A stretch of 64,000 bases of DNA from Geobacteraceae bacterium (GTDB taxonomy: Bacteria > Desulfobacterota > Desulfuromonadia > Geobacterales > Geobacteraceae). Below, piece after piece: positions 1 to 9,012 of the stretch (positions are counted from its first letter, which is position 1; each line of letters opens with the position of its first letter). The position numbers and the translations under genes are program-made. The stretch spans positions 1 through 64,000 of the forward strand of contig JARKPN010000082.1 in NCBI GenBank assembly GCA_029975275.1, given 5' to 3'. The notes beneath the pieces were generated by a model that saw nothing but the letters and a program-made list of their open reading frames with translations, ran no database searches and had not been told where the DNA came from.

Positions 1-139
1 AGGGGTTCCTTGGATCGAGTCTGAAAAAGACGTAGTTTTCATCGCTGTCACCGCACCCGCTGAAGGACAACAACAATAAACCGAACAGACAAATCACGGC
101 CGACTGCACATACCCGCTTCTCCGAAACACGTTCTTCAT
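1..139 (-). CDS. Lipoprotein, N-terminal part only (runs off the window)
   Basis: Reading the minus strand from 139, an ATG preceded by a GGAGGAG ribosome binding site opens a frame that stays open to base 1. It encodes a basic start (MKNVFRRSG), a hydrophobic stretch rich in L, and a lipobox-like LLSFSGC, followed by GDSDEN. This is a type II signal peptide, so the protein should be a lipid-anchored envelope protein. Only about 46 residues are visible and no family can be assigned. The acidic residue (Asp) two positions after the lipidated Cys is not directly adjacent, so membrane sorting cannot be predicted. Confidence 0.6.
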   Translation of the reverse strand, partial: MKNVFRRSGYVQSAVICLFGLLLLSFSGCGDSDENYVFFRLDPRNP

Positions 140-212
140 ACAAGCTCCTCCTTCAGATGTAATATTGCAGACAACTACTAAATTTAATTAAACCAACAAT
201 TAGATATTATCT

Positions 213-426
213 AGTTTCCATCCTGACAGTGTCGGCAGGGGACGGGTCGGGACTTCCCAGGAGCCCCTCGTAATCGGTCACCATCTTCCGCCTGGATCTA
301 ATACTCTGCCGGATTCAGGCGCTTTCCCGTGAGTCACCTGATTGCACTCAAGCCGTACGAGAGGCTCCGTGAAAGCCCCGACCCGTCCCTCATAACATAT
401 TTTCCAGAGGTTCCGGATGGAAACTA
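213..426 (-). repeat. Intergenic palindromic repeat, family A, copy 1
   Basis: The element is bounded by perfect 12-bp inverted ends TAGTTTCCATCC (213) and GGATGGAAACTA (426). Inside there is a second inverted pair: the arm around 268-280 (GAGCCCCTCGT) faces the arm around 356-378 (ACGAGAGGCTCCGTG). Read on the minus strand it aligns along nearly its whole length with the element at 60322-60530. The structure is a long imperfect hairpin of about 214 bp with no open frame. It lies in the 710-bp gap between the lipoprotein gene and moxR; the rest of that gap (140-212 and 427-849) shows nothing recognisable. Confidence 0.75.
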
Positions 427-849
427 TCTACTACCGGTCAACCATGAAATGTCATCAAAATAAATACCGAACCAGCTTAAAATCTGTCACCTCCCTCCTG
501 CCCAAATTTTTCAATCGACTATATCCAAAGCATTTTAGCTAGTCAATAAAAATTCATAACAAATTTCACATGCAAACATTTCGTGACGGGTGCCCGCATT
601 TTTCGTTTTCATGCCGGCTATACCTGGAACGGTCCCGGGGCTCCGCGTTTCACAGGATGTCCACTTGTACCTGTTTCAATCAAATATCCGGGCGCCGGAA
701 CTTCAACTTCCAAAGGCCCTTGCTGCCGCACCAGGGACAAGAAGGTCTGCTTCAAAATTTGATACAATATTTTGAGCCAAATCAAATTGGTTTATACGAG
801 AATGGCGTATAGTAAGGTAAACTTTCGGTCTACCTCAGACGGAGGATGT

Positions 850-1848
850 ATGGATACTTCTGTTACCGTTAAACCATCGCTGGCAATCACGATTCTCAAG
901 AGCGGTCTGGGCGTCAATGTGCCCATGTTCCTGTGGGGGCCGCCCGGAATCGGCAAATCCCAGATCGTTGCCCAGGTGGCCGCCAACCTGAAACTGCCGC
1001 TGATCGACATCCGGGCGGTTCTGCTGGACCCGGTGGACCTGCGCGGCGTACCGTCTGTGGAAAACGGCGCCACCCGCTGGAACCCGCCCATCTTTCTGCC
1101 CACGGAAGGGGAAGGCGTACTGTTCCTTGACGAACTCTCCCAGGCGCCCGAGTCGGTCCAGAGCTCGCTGCTGCAGCTCGTCCTCGACCGCAAACTCGGC
1201 GAATACCGCATGCCCGACGGCTGGAGAATCCTGGCGGCGGGCAACAGGGTGACCGACGGCACCTTCAGCAGAAAGATAAGCAAGGCCCTGGGCTCCCGGT
1301 TCGCTACCCACCTGGAGCTGGCCGTCGACCTGGACGAGTGGTGCGCCTGGGCCGTCAACAACAATGTACCCACGGAAATCATCAGCTTCCTTCGGCTGCG
1401 TCCGGACCTGCTGCATCACTTCGACCCCAAGGCCCAGGGCAATTCCTTTCCCTGCCCGCGGGTCTGGGCGAATGTCGGCCAGTTCATGGGCAAGCTGCCG
1501 CAGGAGGCGGAACTGCCGTTCTTCGCCGGGGCGCTGGGCTTCGGCCCGGCCGCCGAATTCACGTCCTACCTGCAGATATACCGGGACCTGCCGGACGTGG
1601 ATACCATCATGCTCAGCCCCGACACGGCGGACGTCCCCCGGGAACCTTCCGTGCTCTACGCCCTGTGCGGGGCCATGAGCCGCAGGGTGACCACGGGCAA
1701 CGCGGCGCCGGCCTTCCGCTACATGAAGCGGCTCCCCACCGAGTTCCAGGTGGTCTGGCTCCGGGATGCGCTGCAGGCCGAGCCCCTGCTCGCCACCACC
1801 GGGGAGTTCTCAGACTGGGCCGCGCGGAACGCCGGACTGCTGCTGTGA
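850..1848 (+). CDS. MoxR-family AAA+ ATPase
   Basis: Encodes 332 residues. Walker A GPPGIGKS lies at about residues 30-37, Walker B (LFLDELSQAP) near residues 88-97, and an arginine-bearing AAA+ lid follows. MoxR ATPases act as chaperones that insert cofactors or remodel partner proteins carrying a von Willebrand factor A domain. The gene 22 bp downstream encodes such a partner, so the two probably form a MoxR-VWA pair. I chose the ATG at 850 because GGAGG at 841-845 sits directly before it; an upstream in-frame ATG at 772 lacks a ribosome site and adds 26 residues with no family match. The substrate of the pair is unknown. Confidence 0.9.
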   Translation: MDTSVTVKPSLAITILKSGLGVNVPMFLWGPPGIGKSQIVAQVAANLKLPLIDIRAVLLDPVDLRGVPSVENGATRWNPPIFLPTEGEGVLFLDELSQAPESVQSSLLQLVLDRKLGEYRMPDGWRILAAGNRVTDGTFSRKISKALGSRFATHLELAVDLDEWCAWAVNNNVPTEIISFLRLRPDLLHHFDPKAQGNSFPCPRVWANVGQFMGKLPQEAELPFFAGALGFGPAAEFTSYLQIYRDLPDVDTIMLSPDTADVPREPSVLYALCGAMSRRVTTGNAAPAFRYMKRLPTEFQVVWLRDALQAEPLLATTGEFSDWAARNAGLLL

Positions 1849-1870
1849 CCGCATCCCGGGAGGAGTAACC

Positions 1871-3121
1871 ATGGAAACATCCTCCAAGATTGCACGGGCC
1901 ATCGCACGGACGGTGCTCGATCACCCGTTCTTCGCCAGCCTGCTGCTCGGCATGCGGCTGCGCGAGGACCCGAAGACCAGGACCGCCTGCACCAACGGGA
2001 GGGAAGTCCGCTTCAACCCGAAATTCATCAACGGCCTGACCGTGGACCAGGTGGTGTTCGTGTTCGCCCACCTGGTGATGCACGTGGCCCATCACCATCC
2101 GCTGCGGCGCAGCGCCAGGGACCTCGGCAGGTTCAACAAGGCCGGGGACTACGCCATTAACGGCATCCTCAGGGACGCCGGCCTCAGCATGATTCCCGGC
2201 GCCCTGTTCAAGAAGGAATACGAGAACCTTGCCGCGGAACAGATCTACGAACACCTCCCCGCATCGCCAAGGGAAAGCAACGAGCCCCCCGGCGCCGGGG
2301 GCGAGACCTGCTGGGAGGACGACCCGGGCGGGTGCGGCGGCTTCGAGGACGCCCGGGACGAGTACGGCAATCCGCTGTCCAGGTCCGAGCGGCAGCGCGA
2401 AGAGGCTCGGGTCACCCTGGCGGTCCAGCGGGCAGCCCAGGCCGCCAAGGCCCAGGGGAAGCTCCCCGGCTCCCTCGAACGTCTGGTGCATGACCTGGTC
2501 AATCCCATCCTCGACTGGCACGAGCTGCTCAGGACCTTCATCGACCACGCGGCCCGCAACGACTATTCATGGCTCCATCCCAACCGGCGCCACATAGCCG
2601 CAGGGATCTACCTCCCCAGCTTCCGCTCCAACGGCCTCAAGCCCCTGGTGCTGGCGGTGGACACGTCCGGTTCAATCGGGCAGGAGGACCTGAACCAGTT
2701 CCAGGCCGAGTTGAACGACATCCTGCAGAGCTATTCCGCCACGGTCCACGTGGTGTACTGCGACAGCCGGATATCCGGCACCGAAACCATCACCCCGGAG
2801 GACTACCCGGTGCAACTGCGGGCCTCCGGCTTCGGCGGCACCGACCTGCGCCCCCCCTTCGAATGGGCCATAAGGAATGTGCCCGATGCCGGCTGCATCA
2901 TCTACCTGACCGACCTCCAGGGCACCAGCCCCGAAGTCGATCCCGGCGTTCCCACCCTGTGGGTCAGCACCACCAGGGATCGGGACCTGCCCGAATGCTA
3001 CCGTCCGAAATTCGGCAGTATCGCCACGCTGGCATCCCTGTCGCACGGGGGCAGTCAGGTCTCGAAGAGCCCGATACTGAACGATGACCACAAGCTGCGG
3101 AGAAAGAAATGGAGAAAATAA
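1871..3121 (+). CDS. VWA-like / DUF2201 protein, partner of MoxR
   Basis: 416 residues. The N-terminal part resembles the putative metallopeptidase domain of DUF2201 proteins, but the expected HExxH zinc motif reads HLVMH at residues 67-71, so the catalytic Glu is replaced by Leu. The C-terminal part is a VWA-like fold with a MIDAS motif DTSGS beginning near residue 264 and a GGTDLRPP loop further on. In between is a Gly/Pro/acidic linker. The start at 1871 follows GGGAGGAGTAACC. Its place just after a MoxR gene suggests that the ATPase remodels this protein or its complex. Peptidase activity is doubtful given the missing Glu; a binding or scaffold role is an inference. Confidence 0.85.
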   Translation: METSSKIARAIARTVLDHPFFASLLLGMRLREDPKTRTACTNGREVRFNPKFINGLTVDQVVFVFAHLVMHVAHHHPLRRSARDLGRFNKAGDYAINGILRDAGLSMIPGALFKKEYENLAAEQIYEHLPASPRESNEPPGAGGETCWEDDPGGCGGFEDARDEYGNPLSRSERQREEARVTLAVQRAAQAAKAQGKLPGSLERLVHDLVNPILDWHELLRTFIDHAARNDYSWLHPNRRHIAAGIYLPSFRSNGLKPLVLAVDTSGSIGQEDLNQFQAELNDILQSYSATVHVVYCDSRISGTETITPEDYPVQLRASGFGGTDLRPPFEWAIRNVPDAGCIIYLTDLQGTSPEVDPGVPTLWVSTTRDRDLPECYRPKFGSIATLASLSHGGSQVSKSPILNDDHKLRRKKWRK

Positions 3122-3327
3122 TACTGCTTACCTTCATCCAGAGGGACCGGCTCAGGAGCCTTCCTCCCGAGCTGCGGGACAAGTGCCGCTGCCTGGAAAC
3201 CGGGAAAAACACCCACAACCAGTACACCTGGCGCTATGCCACCACGGTCGAGAACGCCCTGGCCCTGCGCCTGATGGGGCTGTGCTCCTTCGAGGAGCAG
3301 GGCGAGGATCGGGTTGCCGAGTCATGA
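3109..3327 (+). CDS. Small hypothetical protein co-translated with the VWA gene
   Basis: 72 residues starting inside the last 13 bases of the VWA gene, in another frame, with a purine-rich GGAGAAAGAA just upstream. The protein begins MEKIILLTFIQRDR and contains an even mix of charged and hydrophobic residues plus three cysteines (two at C-R-C), with no recognisable domain. The overlap points to translational coupling, so it may be a third member of the MoxR-VWA unit. It could also be a chance frame; the coherent N-terminus and ribosome site favour a real gene. Confidence 0.6.
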   Translation: MEKIILLTFIQRDRLRSLPPELRDKCRCLETGKNTHNQYTWRYATTVENALALRLMGLCSFEEQGEDRVAES

Positions 3328-3463
3328 CGGACGGGCCGGCAGCCGGTTTCTAAGGTATGGTGTCCTGCAGGCCCATTGTTTTCTGGTTATTCTCTTATTT
3401 CCCAAAACGAGCAAGCTTTCGACTTGCCGGCTTGTGTAATATTATAATATTTCTACTTTTCCC

Positions 3464-3492
3464 TTGACAATTCGGGCCACTTCACACAGTAT
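3464..3492 (+). promoter_or_regulatory. Sigma-70-type promoter before the FadR-type regulator
   Basis: A perfect -35 hexamer TTGACA (3464-3469) is followed after 17 bp by CAGTAT (3487-3492), a weak -10. An AT-rich run (TAATATTATAATATTT) lies just upstream and could serve as an UP element. Spacing to the start codon at 3517 leaves a short leader. Confidence 0.45.
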
Positions 3493-3516
3493 GTAGCGGA
3501 TATGAAGGAGACCCCA

Positions 3517-4239
3517 ATGTTCCGCTCGGCAATACAAGAGAAACGCTCGATGCATATCGTCAACCAGGTACGGCAGGCGATTTTAAGCGGTCAGCTGCAA
3601 CCTGGGCACCGCCTGCCGACCGAGAAAGAACTGCTGCTCCAGTTCGGGGTCAGCAAGCATACCCTGAGGGAGGCGCTGCGGGCGCTCGAATCCATGGGCT
3701 TCATCGAGATACGTCAAGGCGCGGGCGGCGGTCCGGTTGTCAGCGAAATCGACATGGAAAACACCAGGGACATGATTGCCAGCTTCCTCTATTTCAAGAA
3801 CGTCTCAATCCCGCACCTGTGCGAGGTCCGGAAGGTTTTCGAGCCTTACCTGGCCCGCCTGGCCGCGGAACGGGCAACGCCGGAAGACGTCGAAGCGCTC
3901 AAATCCATGAACCAGGCATATCGGAAGAGCCTTACACGAAGGAAGCCCGCCATTAAGGACGAGGTCAGCTTCCATGTACTGCTCGGTGAAGTCAGCGGTA
4001 ACCCGGTGATGATGCTGATTCTCGATTTCGTGAACAACCTTTTGAAGGACTTGAAAGGGCGCCTGAAGCCCGGACTTGAGTTTTCCGAGATGGTTCTGAC
4101 GGCGCACGAGGAGATTCTTGCAGCCATAGCAGCGAAGGATGGCCAGGCAGCGGCCGACAGGATGTACCGGCACATTTGCGAAGTTGAGATGGGGCTGGCC
4201 GGCATCCAGGGAGACAGCGCAGAAGAAGCCGTATCCTGA
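3517..4239 (+). CDS. GntR/FadR-family transcriptional regulator
   Basis: 240 residues. The N-terminal winged helix shows the GntR signature (QPGHRLPTEKELLLQFGVSK, then TLREALRALESMGFIEIRQG) at about residues 25-70. The C-terminal FCD domain covers about 90-225 and has the spaced Arg/His residues typical of metal and carboxylate-ligand binding. The start at 3517 is set by AAGGAG at 3505-3510; an ATG at 3502 would place that site inside the gene. It is convergent with the alcohol/aldehyde dehydrogenase cluster, so it may respond to an organic acid or acyl-CoA made there. No operator was identified. Confidence 0.9.
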   Translation: MFRSAIQEKRSMHIVNQVRQAILSGQLQPGHRLPTEKELLLQFGVSKHTLREALRALESMGFIEIRQGAGGGPVVSEIDMENTRDMIASFLYFKNVSIPHLCEVRKVFEPYLARLAAERATPEDVEALKSMNQAYRKSLTRRKPAIKDEVSFHVLLGEVSGNPVMMLILDFVNNLLKDLKGRLKPGLEFSEMVLTAHEEILAAIAAKDGQAAADRMYRHICEVEMGLAGIQGDSAEEAVS

Positions 4240-4260
4240 AGATACCCGGAAAGACGGAAA

Positions 4261-4298
4261 CACAAAAAACCCCTCCACGAAACGAGGGGTTTTTTGTG
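4261..4298. terminator. Bidirectional rho-independent terminator
   Basis: A perfect 15-bp stem (CACAAAAAACCCCTC at 4261-4275 with its complement at 4284-4298) encloses an 8-base loop. The A-run on one side and T-run on the other let it work in both directions, which suits its place between the convergent FadR-type and Fe-alcohol dehydrogenase genes. Confidence 0.85.
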
Positions 4299-4383
4299 CC
4301 AGGTTGGCGTACGACCGCGGCGTGGATGCCTGCACGCGTACGCCAGGAGGCGCCGCGGCAGGCACCTCCATCCCATGAAGTCA

Positions 4384-5553
4384 TCACATGGCGGTCTGAA
4401 AAATCGCCAGGAGGTCTTTTTCCGTGCCGACCCGCGGGTTGCATCCGGCGTTTCCGTCCAGCATCGCCTGTTTTGCCATGGGCGCCAGGTCCGAGTCCTT
4501 GACGCCGAGCTCCCTCAACCCTGAAGGGATACCGACATCCCTTGAAAGCTGGACAATGGCGTCGATTGCCTTCTCGGCCGCCGCCCTCGGTGAGAGCCCC
4601 TGGATGTTCTCGCCCATCATCCCGGCCACTTCGCCGAATTTCTTGAGATTGCACGGAAGGTTCCATCGCTCGACGTGGGGCAGCAGCACCGCATTTGCCA
4701 CGCCGTGGGCCATGTCCAGCAGGCCGCCGAGCTGGTGGGCCATTGCATGGACATAACCGAGGCCGGCGTTGTTGAAGGCAAATGCGGCAAGGACCGAGGC
4801 GTGCGCCATGTTTTCCCGGGCTTCGATGTCGCCTCCGTAAGCTACGGCCCTGCGGAGATTGTCCGCGATAAGCCTGATGGCCTGGCCAGCGACGGCATCC
4901 GTGGTCGGATTGGCCGCAAGGGTCACATAACATTCGACCGCATGAGTCAGCGCATCCATGCCGGTGGCGGCGGTCAGCCCGGGAGGCTTCAGCAGATGGA
5001 GCTCAGGGTCGTTGATGGAAACAAGCGGCAAGTTCCTCCAGCTCACAATGACGAACTTGATCTTTGTGGAGGTATCGGTGATGACGCAGTGCCTGGTAAC
5101 CTCACTGCCCGTACCGGCGGTGGTGTTCACGGCTACCAGCGGCAGCGTCGGCGCCGTAAGCTCCTCTATGCCGGCGTAGTCTATCAGCTTGCCCGGATGC
5201 GTGGCAGCGACGCCGATGCCTTTCGCGCAGTCGTGCGCGCTTCCACCGCCCACCGAGACCAGAACGTCGCAATTCGCCTTCTTATAGGCGTCGAGACCGG
5301 CGGCAACATCCGTGTCCCTCGGGTTGGGATGCACATCGCCGAAAATGGCGCAGTCGATCCCGGACTCCTTCAGACTGGCAACGACCTTTTCGACCGGACC
5401 ACCCGGCATCTTGGCCAGCACGGGGTCACAGACTATGAGAGCTTTGGTACCGCCCAGGATTTTGACCCTTTCACCCGTGACCTTGACCGTTCCCCTGCCT
5501 ATGAAATTAACTGCCGGACACAAGAAATCCTTCCCAATATCCCATACTCCCAT
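4384..5553 (-). CDS. Iron-containing alcohol dehydrogenase (first copy)
   Basis: 389 residues of the group III Fe-dependent alcohol dehydrogenase family. GGGSAHDCAKG near residues 100-110 is the nucleotide-binding loop. The iron ligands are seen as D and H in GMDALTHAVECY, then H in the YVHAMAHQLGG and DMAHGVANAVLLPH segments. Members interconvert alcohols and aldehydes with NAD(H). The ATG at 5553 is preceded by AAGGAGG; upstream in-frame codons are not needed to complete the fold. It is the last gene of a cluster with an acylating aldehyde dehydrogenase and a second Fe-enzyme, so it probably supplies or consumes the aldehyde. The substrate (ethanol, propanol or a diol) cannot be read from sequence. 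Confidence 0.92.
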   Translation of the reverse strand: MGVWDIGKDFLCPAVNFIGRGTVKVTGERVKILGGTKALIVCDPVLAKMPGGPVEKVVASLKESGIDCAIFGDVHPNPRDTDVAAGLDAYKKANCDVLVSVGGGSAHDCAKGIGVAATHPGKLIDYAGIEELTAPTLPLVAVNTTAGTGSEVTRHCVITDTSTKIKFVIVSWRNLPLVSINDPELHLLKPPGLTAATGMDALTHAVECYVTLAANPTTDAVAGQAIRLIADNLRRAVAYGGDIEARENMAHASVLAAFAFNNAGLGYVHAMAHQLGGLLDMAHGVANAVLLPHVERWNLPCNLKKFGEVAGMMGENIQGLSPRAAAEKAIDAIVQLSRDVGIPSGLRELGVKDSDLAPMAKQAMLDGNAGCNPRVGTEKDLLAIFQTAM

Positions 5554-5758
5554 GTTCCAATCCTCCTTGGTTAGTGTCGGTACCACCAGCGTTTCGTCCA
5601 TACCGCACTCAACGCACGCCCCTGTCTACGGACTGTCGCGATTCTTCATACGGAACCTCCTCAACCCGGTTGTCGTACGGCCAAGTTACCGCTCCCCCTG
5701 CATGCACTTCCTTCCCAAGCAGGTTTACCGTGTCACGAAACGGTGAGAATGCGCGGGA

Positions 5759-7315
5759 TTACTCCTTGGTCAAGGTGCCTTCCCAGGTGCTGATTTTCGT
5801 TTCCTTCAGGTCTTCTTCACCGAACCACCTCGAAGTGACGCACTTTGCTTCGGTAAAGAACGTGACCCCGTCCTTTCCGAGGCAGTGCAGGTCTCCGAAA
5901 AAGGACTGCTTGTGTCCCGCAAAGGGGAAGTAACCGATGGGTACAGGAATCCCGACGTTGACACCGACCATGCCGGCGTCTGTCCTTCTCACGAACTCAC
6001 GGGCAAAATAGCCGTTCTGGGTAAATATGCACGAACCGTTGGCGAAGCGATTGGCGTTCATGATCTCTATGCCTTCTTCGAAGTCTTTCACCCGCTTGAT
6101 GCTGAGCACCGGCCCGAAGATCTCGTCCTCACCGGCGGATGTGCCCGGCTTCACGCGATCCAGGATCGTAGGCCCGACGTAAAAGCCCTTCTCGGCTCCC
6201 TCGACCACGACGTTTTTCCCGTCAAGGACAAGTTCGGCCCCCTCTTCCACCCCTTTGGCGATGCGCTCCATGACGAATTTCTTCTGCCCTTCCGAAACCA
6301 GGGGGCCGACCTGGGACCTCTGGTCGTACGCGGGACCGACAACCAGTTCCCTGGCAAACCTGACGAGGTAGGAGACAAGCTCATCGGCTATCGCATCCTC
6401 GACGACTATCACGGGGAGCGCCATGCAGCGCTGACCCGCACAGCCGAACGAAGAGTTTATGATCCCTCTCGCGGTCCTTTCCAGTGGCGCGTCCTTCAGC
6501 ACCAGCGCATGGTTCTTTGCTTCGGTGAGCGCCTGGACCCTCTTGCCGTTCGCCGCCGCGGTCGAATATATGTGAAGACCCACACTGGTCGACCCGACAT
6601 AGGAGATCCCCCGTACGTCGGGATGCTTCATCAGCAGGCCGGCTTCGCTCCTGCTGCAGGTCACCAGATTTACGACCCCTTTCGGCAGGCCGGCTTCAAT
6701 GAGGAGTTCGAGCATTCTCATGCCCGTCTGGGGCACGAGACTTGCCGCCTTCAGCACCATGGTGTTTCCCGTCGCGATACACATCGGGATCATCCACCCG
6801 AACGGAATCATGGCGGGGAAATTGTAGGGGGCAATGCCGGCAAAGACCCCCAGCGGTTCACGGTACATGACCGTGTCGTGCCCCTTGGAAACCTGCATCA
6901 GCGCATCCCCCTGCATAAGGGCAGGCGCCGCGCAGGCGATCTCGGTACCTTCCACCGCCTTGAGCACATCCCCTCGCGCCTCGCCCAGGCACTTTCCCAT
7001 CTCGGTGGCAAGCAGTTCGGTGAGCTCCTCGAGATGCTGCTCGACAAGCGCCTTGAATCTGAAGAGCACCTGGGTCCGAACGGTTACGGGTGTGGCAGAC
7101 CAGGCGGGAAACGCCTCTTTTGCCGCGGCTACCGCGTCGTTCACCTCCTCGACCGTGCAGCACGGGGTTTCCGCGATAATTTCGCCCACGCTGGGATTGA
7201 AGACAGGCATGTATTTGCCGGACTTCGATACCCTCCACTCGCTATTTACACAGAACCTCAGCTGTTTCACTTTCTCCTCCCGGCCGACTCCCGGCCGTCC
7301 CGCGGCTACTTGCAT
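5759..7315 (-). CDS. mmsA: CoA-acylating aldehyde dehydrogenase, methylmalonate-semialdehyde dehydrogenase type
   Basis: 518 residues of the aldehyde dehydrogenase superfamily. The segment APYNFPAMIPFGWMIPMCIA and the catalytic-cysteine motif FGCAGQRCMAL match the MmsA subfamily, which oxidises a semialdehyde or simple aldehyde to an acyl-CoA with NAD and CoA. Flanking alcohol dehydrogenases suggest use of an alcohol-derived aldehyde, perhaps propanal or acetaldehyde, rather than valine breakdown; that is inference. The ATG at 7315 has AAAGGAG upstream. A GTG at 7270 with GGGAGGAG just before it is an equally good start and would give 503 residues beginning nearer the conserved core. Confidence 0.9.
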   Translation of the reverse strand: MQVAAGRPGVGREEKVKQLRFCVNSEWRVSKSGKYMPVFNPSVGEIIAETPCCTVEEVNDAVAAAKEAFPAWSATPVTVRTQVLFRFKALVEQHLEELTELLATEMGKCLGEARGDVLKAVEGTEIACAAPALMQGDALMQVSKGHDTVMYREPLGVFAGIAPYNFPAMIPFGWMIPMCIATGNTMVLKAASLVPQTGMRMLELLIEAGLPKGVVNLVTCSRSEAGLLMKHPDVRGISYVGSTSVGLHIYSTAAANGKRVQALTEAKNHALVLKDAPLERTARGIINSSFGCAGQRCMALPVIVVEDAIADELVSYLVRFARELVVGPAYDQRSQVGPLVSEGQKKFVMERIAKGVEEGAELVLDGKNVVVEGAEKGFYVGPTILDRVKPGTSAGEDEIFGPVLSIKRVKDFEEGIEIMNANRFANGSCIFTQNGYFAREFVRRTDAGMVGVNVGIPVPIGYFPFAGHKQSFFGDLHCLGKDGVTFFTEAKCVTSRWFGEEDLKETKISTWEGTLTKE

Positions 7316-7374
7316 CGTGGACTCCTTTCTGTGTTCTGATTTCCCGGCTGCTGGACCTCCACCGGAAGGGCCTG

Positions 7375-8535
7375 CTATAACGCGGCGTAATAGAGCTCGA
7401 TAATCTCATCCCGGGTGGCTATGCGCGGATTGTTTCCCGGACTGCCGCTTGCTATTGCGTCATCAGCCATCTTGGCGGCCACCGGTTCAAGCTTCTCGCG
7501 CGTGACGCCCAGCATCGACAAGGTTGGGATCCGCAGGTTACAGATCAGTTTCGCGACCGTCTCATAGCCTGCATGGGCGGCTTCCATGGCGGTCAGACCC
7601 TTCACGTTTATTTCCATCGCCTCGGCAATGTCCGCATAGCGGTCCGGAGCGCCCATGAGCGAAAATTCCATGACAACACCGAGAAGCGCGGCATTCGACA
7701 CTCCGTGAGGCACATGGAAGTTGGCGCCGATGGGTCTCGACATTCCGTGCACCAAGGCCACTGACGAGTTCGAGAACGCCATGCCGGCCTGCAGGGCCCC
7801 CAGCATGGTTTCCGACCTTGCCGTCAGGTTTTCGGGGTTTGCCCACGCCTGCGGAAGGAACTTGCTGATTTTACGGATTGCTGAAAGGGACAACACGTCG
7901 GTGAACGGCTGGGACTTGACCGAGACGTATGCTTCGATTGCATGTGTGAGGGCATCCACACCGGTGGCGGCCGTTAATCCGCGCGGCATTTTCAGGGTAA
8001 GCGCGGGATCCACCAGGGCAACGGAAGGTAGCAGGAAAGGGCTGCCGATAAGCATCTTGACGTCCCGGCCGGTGTCGGTGATGATCGTGACCATCGTGGC
8101 TTCGCTGCCCGTGCCCGCGGTCGTCGGTATGGCGATAAGCGGAGATCCCTGCCTGCCGACCTTGTTGAAGCCCATATAATCCTCAATAACTCCACCATTG
8201 GTGGCCAGGATTCTCGCCGCCTTTGCAACGTCTATCGGGCTTCCCCCTCCGCAGGCAATCAGGATGTCGCAGCGTTCTTCCTGAAACCTCTGGACCGCTT
8301 CCCGGACATGGGAGGAAGTCGGTTCAGAATTGACCCCCTCATAGATGACCGTCGCGATACCGGCGTCCCTGAGCGACTCGACTACCGGGTCGATCGTGCC
8401 GCTCGACGCCAGAACCTGGTCGGTTATCAGAAGCGCTCTCCGCGCCCCGAGAAGCTTCGCCTCATTGCCAGCCTCCCGCACGGCATTGATCCCGAAATGA
8501 ATAGTGGACGGAACTCGAAATGATCGGCTTTTCAT
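7375..8535 (-). CDS. Iron-containing alcohol dehydrogenase (second copy)
   Basis: 386 residues. The cofactor loop GGGSPIDVAKA sits near residue 97, TAGTGSEAT follows, and the iron ligands fall in GVDALTHAIEAY, ALVHGMSRPIG and VPHGVSNAALL. The protein is a diverged paralogue of the product ending at 4384, so the two enzymes probably differ in substrate or direction. It lies 59 bp upstream of mmsA on the same strand, which suggests co-transcription. The start at 8535 is preceded by GGGAGCAGGA. Confidence 0.92.
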   Translation of the reverse strand: MKSRSFRVPSTIHFGINAVREAGNEAKLLGARRALLITDQVLASSGTIDPVVESLRDAGIATVIYEGVNSEPTSSHVREAVQRFQEERCDILIACGGGSPIDVAKAARILATNGGVIEDYMGFNKVGRQGSPLIAIPTTAGTGSEATMVTIITDTGRDVKMLIGSPFLLPSVALVDPALTLKMPRGLTAATGVDALTHAIEAYVSVKSQPFTDVLSLSAIRKISKFLPQAWANPENLTARSETMLGALQAGMAFSNSSVALVHGMSRPIGANFHVPHGVSNAALLGVVMEFSLMGAPDRYADIAEAMEINVKGLTAMEAAHAGYETVAKLICNLRIPTLSMLGVTREKLEPVAAKMADDAIASGSPGNNPRIATRDEIIELYYAAL

Positions 8536-9012
8536 GATGTCCTGCTCCCTTCTTCGCTCGGAATGGTGGTGCTTTCCCGGACCCGGCGGATGCCCGGCTA
8601 TCCTGTCTCACTCTCTATGCAGGAAGTGCATCAGCCTCCCTCAGGGTATACTTGCTGACTCTGAACCAGAGCAACTTTGACCGGTTGGGCGAAACATGTA
8701 CTGCTTGCCCCTTCAAAAATGTCTTCCCTGTAAGTTTCTATATCGGAAGGAAACCCAAAGTCAATCGAATTTTTATAATATTTGGTTATTTATTTTTATG
8801 ATATTGAATTTACTATGTTTTTATACAAACAAAACATATCATCCAGTACTCGACATGACCTTCTGCAGGACGTTGGGGGACAAGGAACAGCAGGCGTGAT
8901 TGAATGGGGTTGGGCGTGATTGGGGCTGGGATCAGTTCGGGCATACCCCGGACCCGGCCGGCGCGCTGGTTTCTTGAGCGCATCAACGAGTCAGGGGCGG
9001 CGGCCGCATCCG
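8536..9012. other. 477-bp intergenic region, no gene seen
   Basis: The stretch contains an AT-rich tract (about 8745-8835) that could hold promoter elements for the minus-strand dehydrogenase genes, but no hexamer pair was convincing. No hairpin, repeat or coding frame was found. Confidence 0.4.

Noticed and set aside
570-812. Short plus-strand frames upstream of moxR
   Set aside because: No ribosome site, no family pattern, and composition typical of non-coding DNA.
5885-7339. A 484-codon plus-strand frame opposite mmsA
   Set aside because: Same reasoning: antisense to a gene with intact active-site motifs, and no independent support.
8620-8700. A GG-N10-GC match that might be a sigma-54 promoter of the Fe-alcohol dehydrogenase cluster
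   Set aside because: The match to the full TGGCAC-N5-TTGCA consensus is poor (TTC for CAC and CAGCA for TTGCA).
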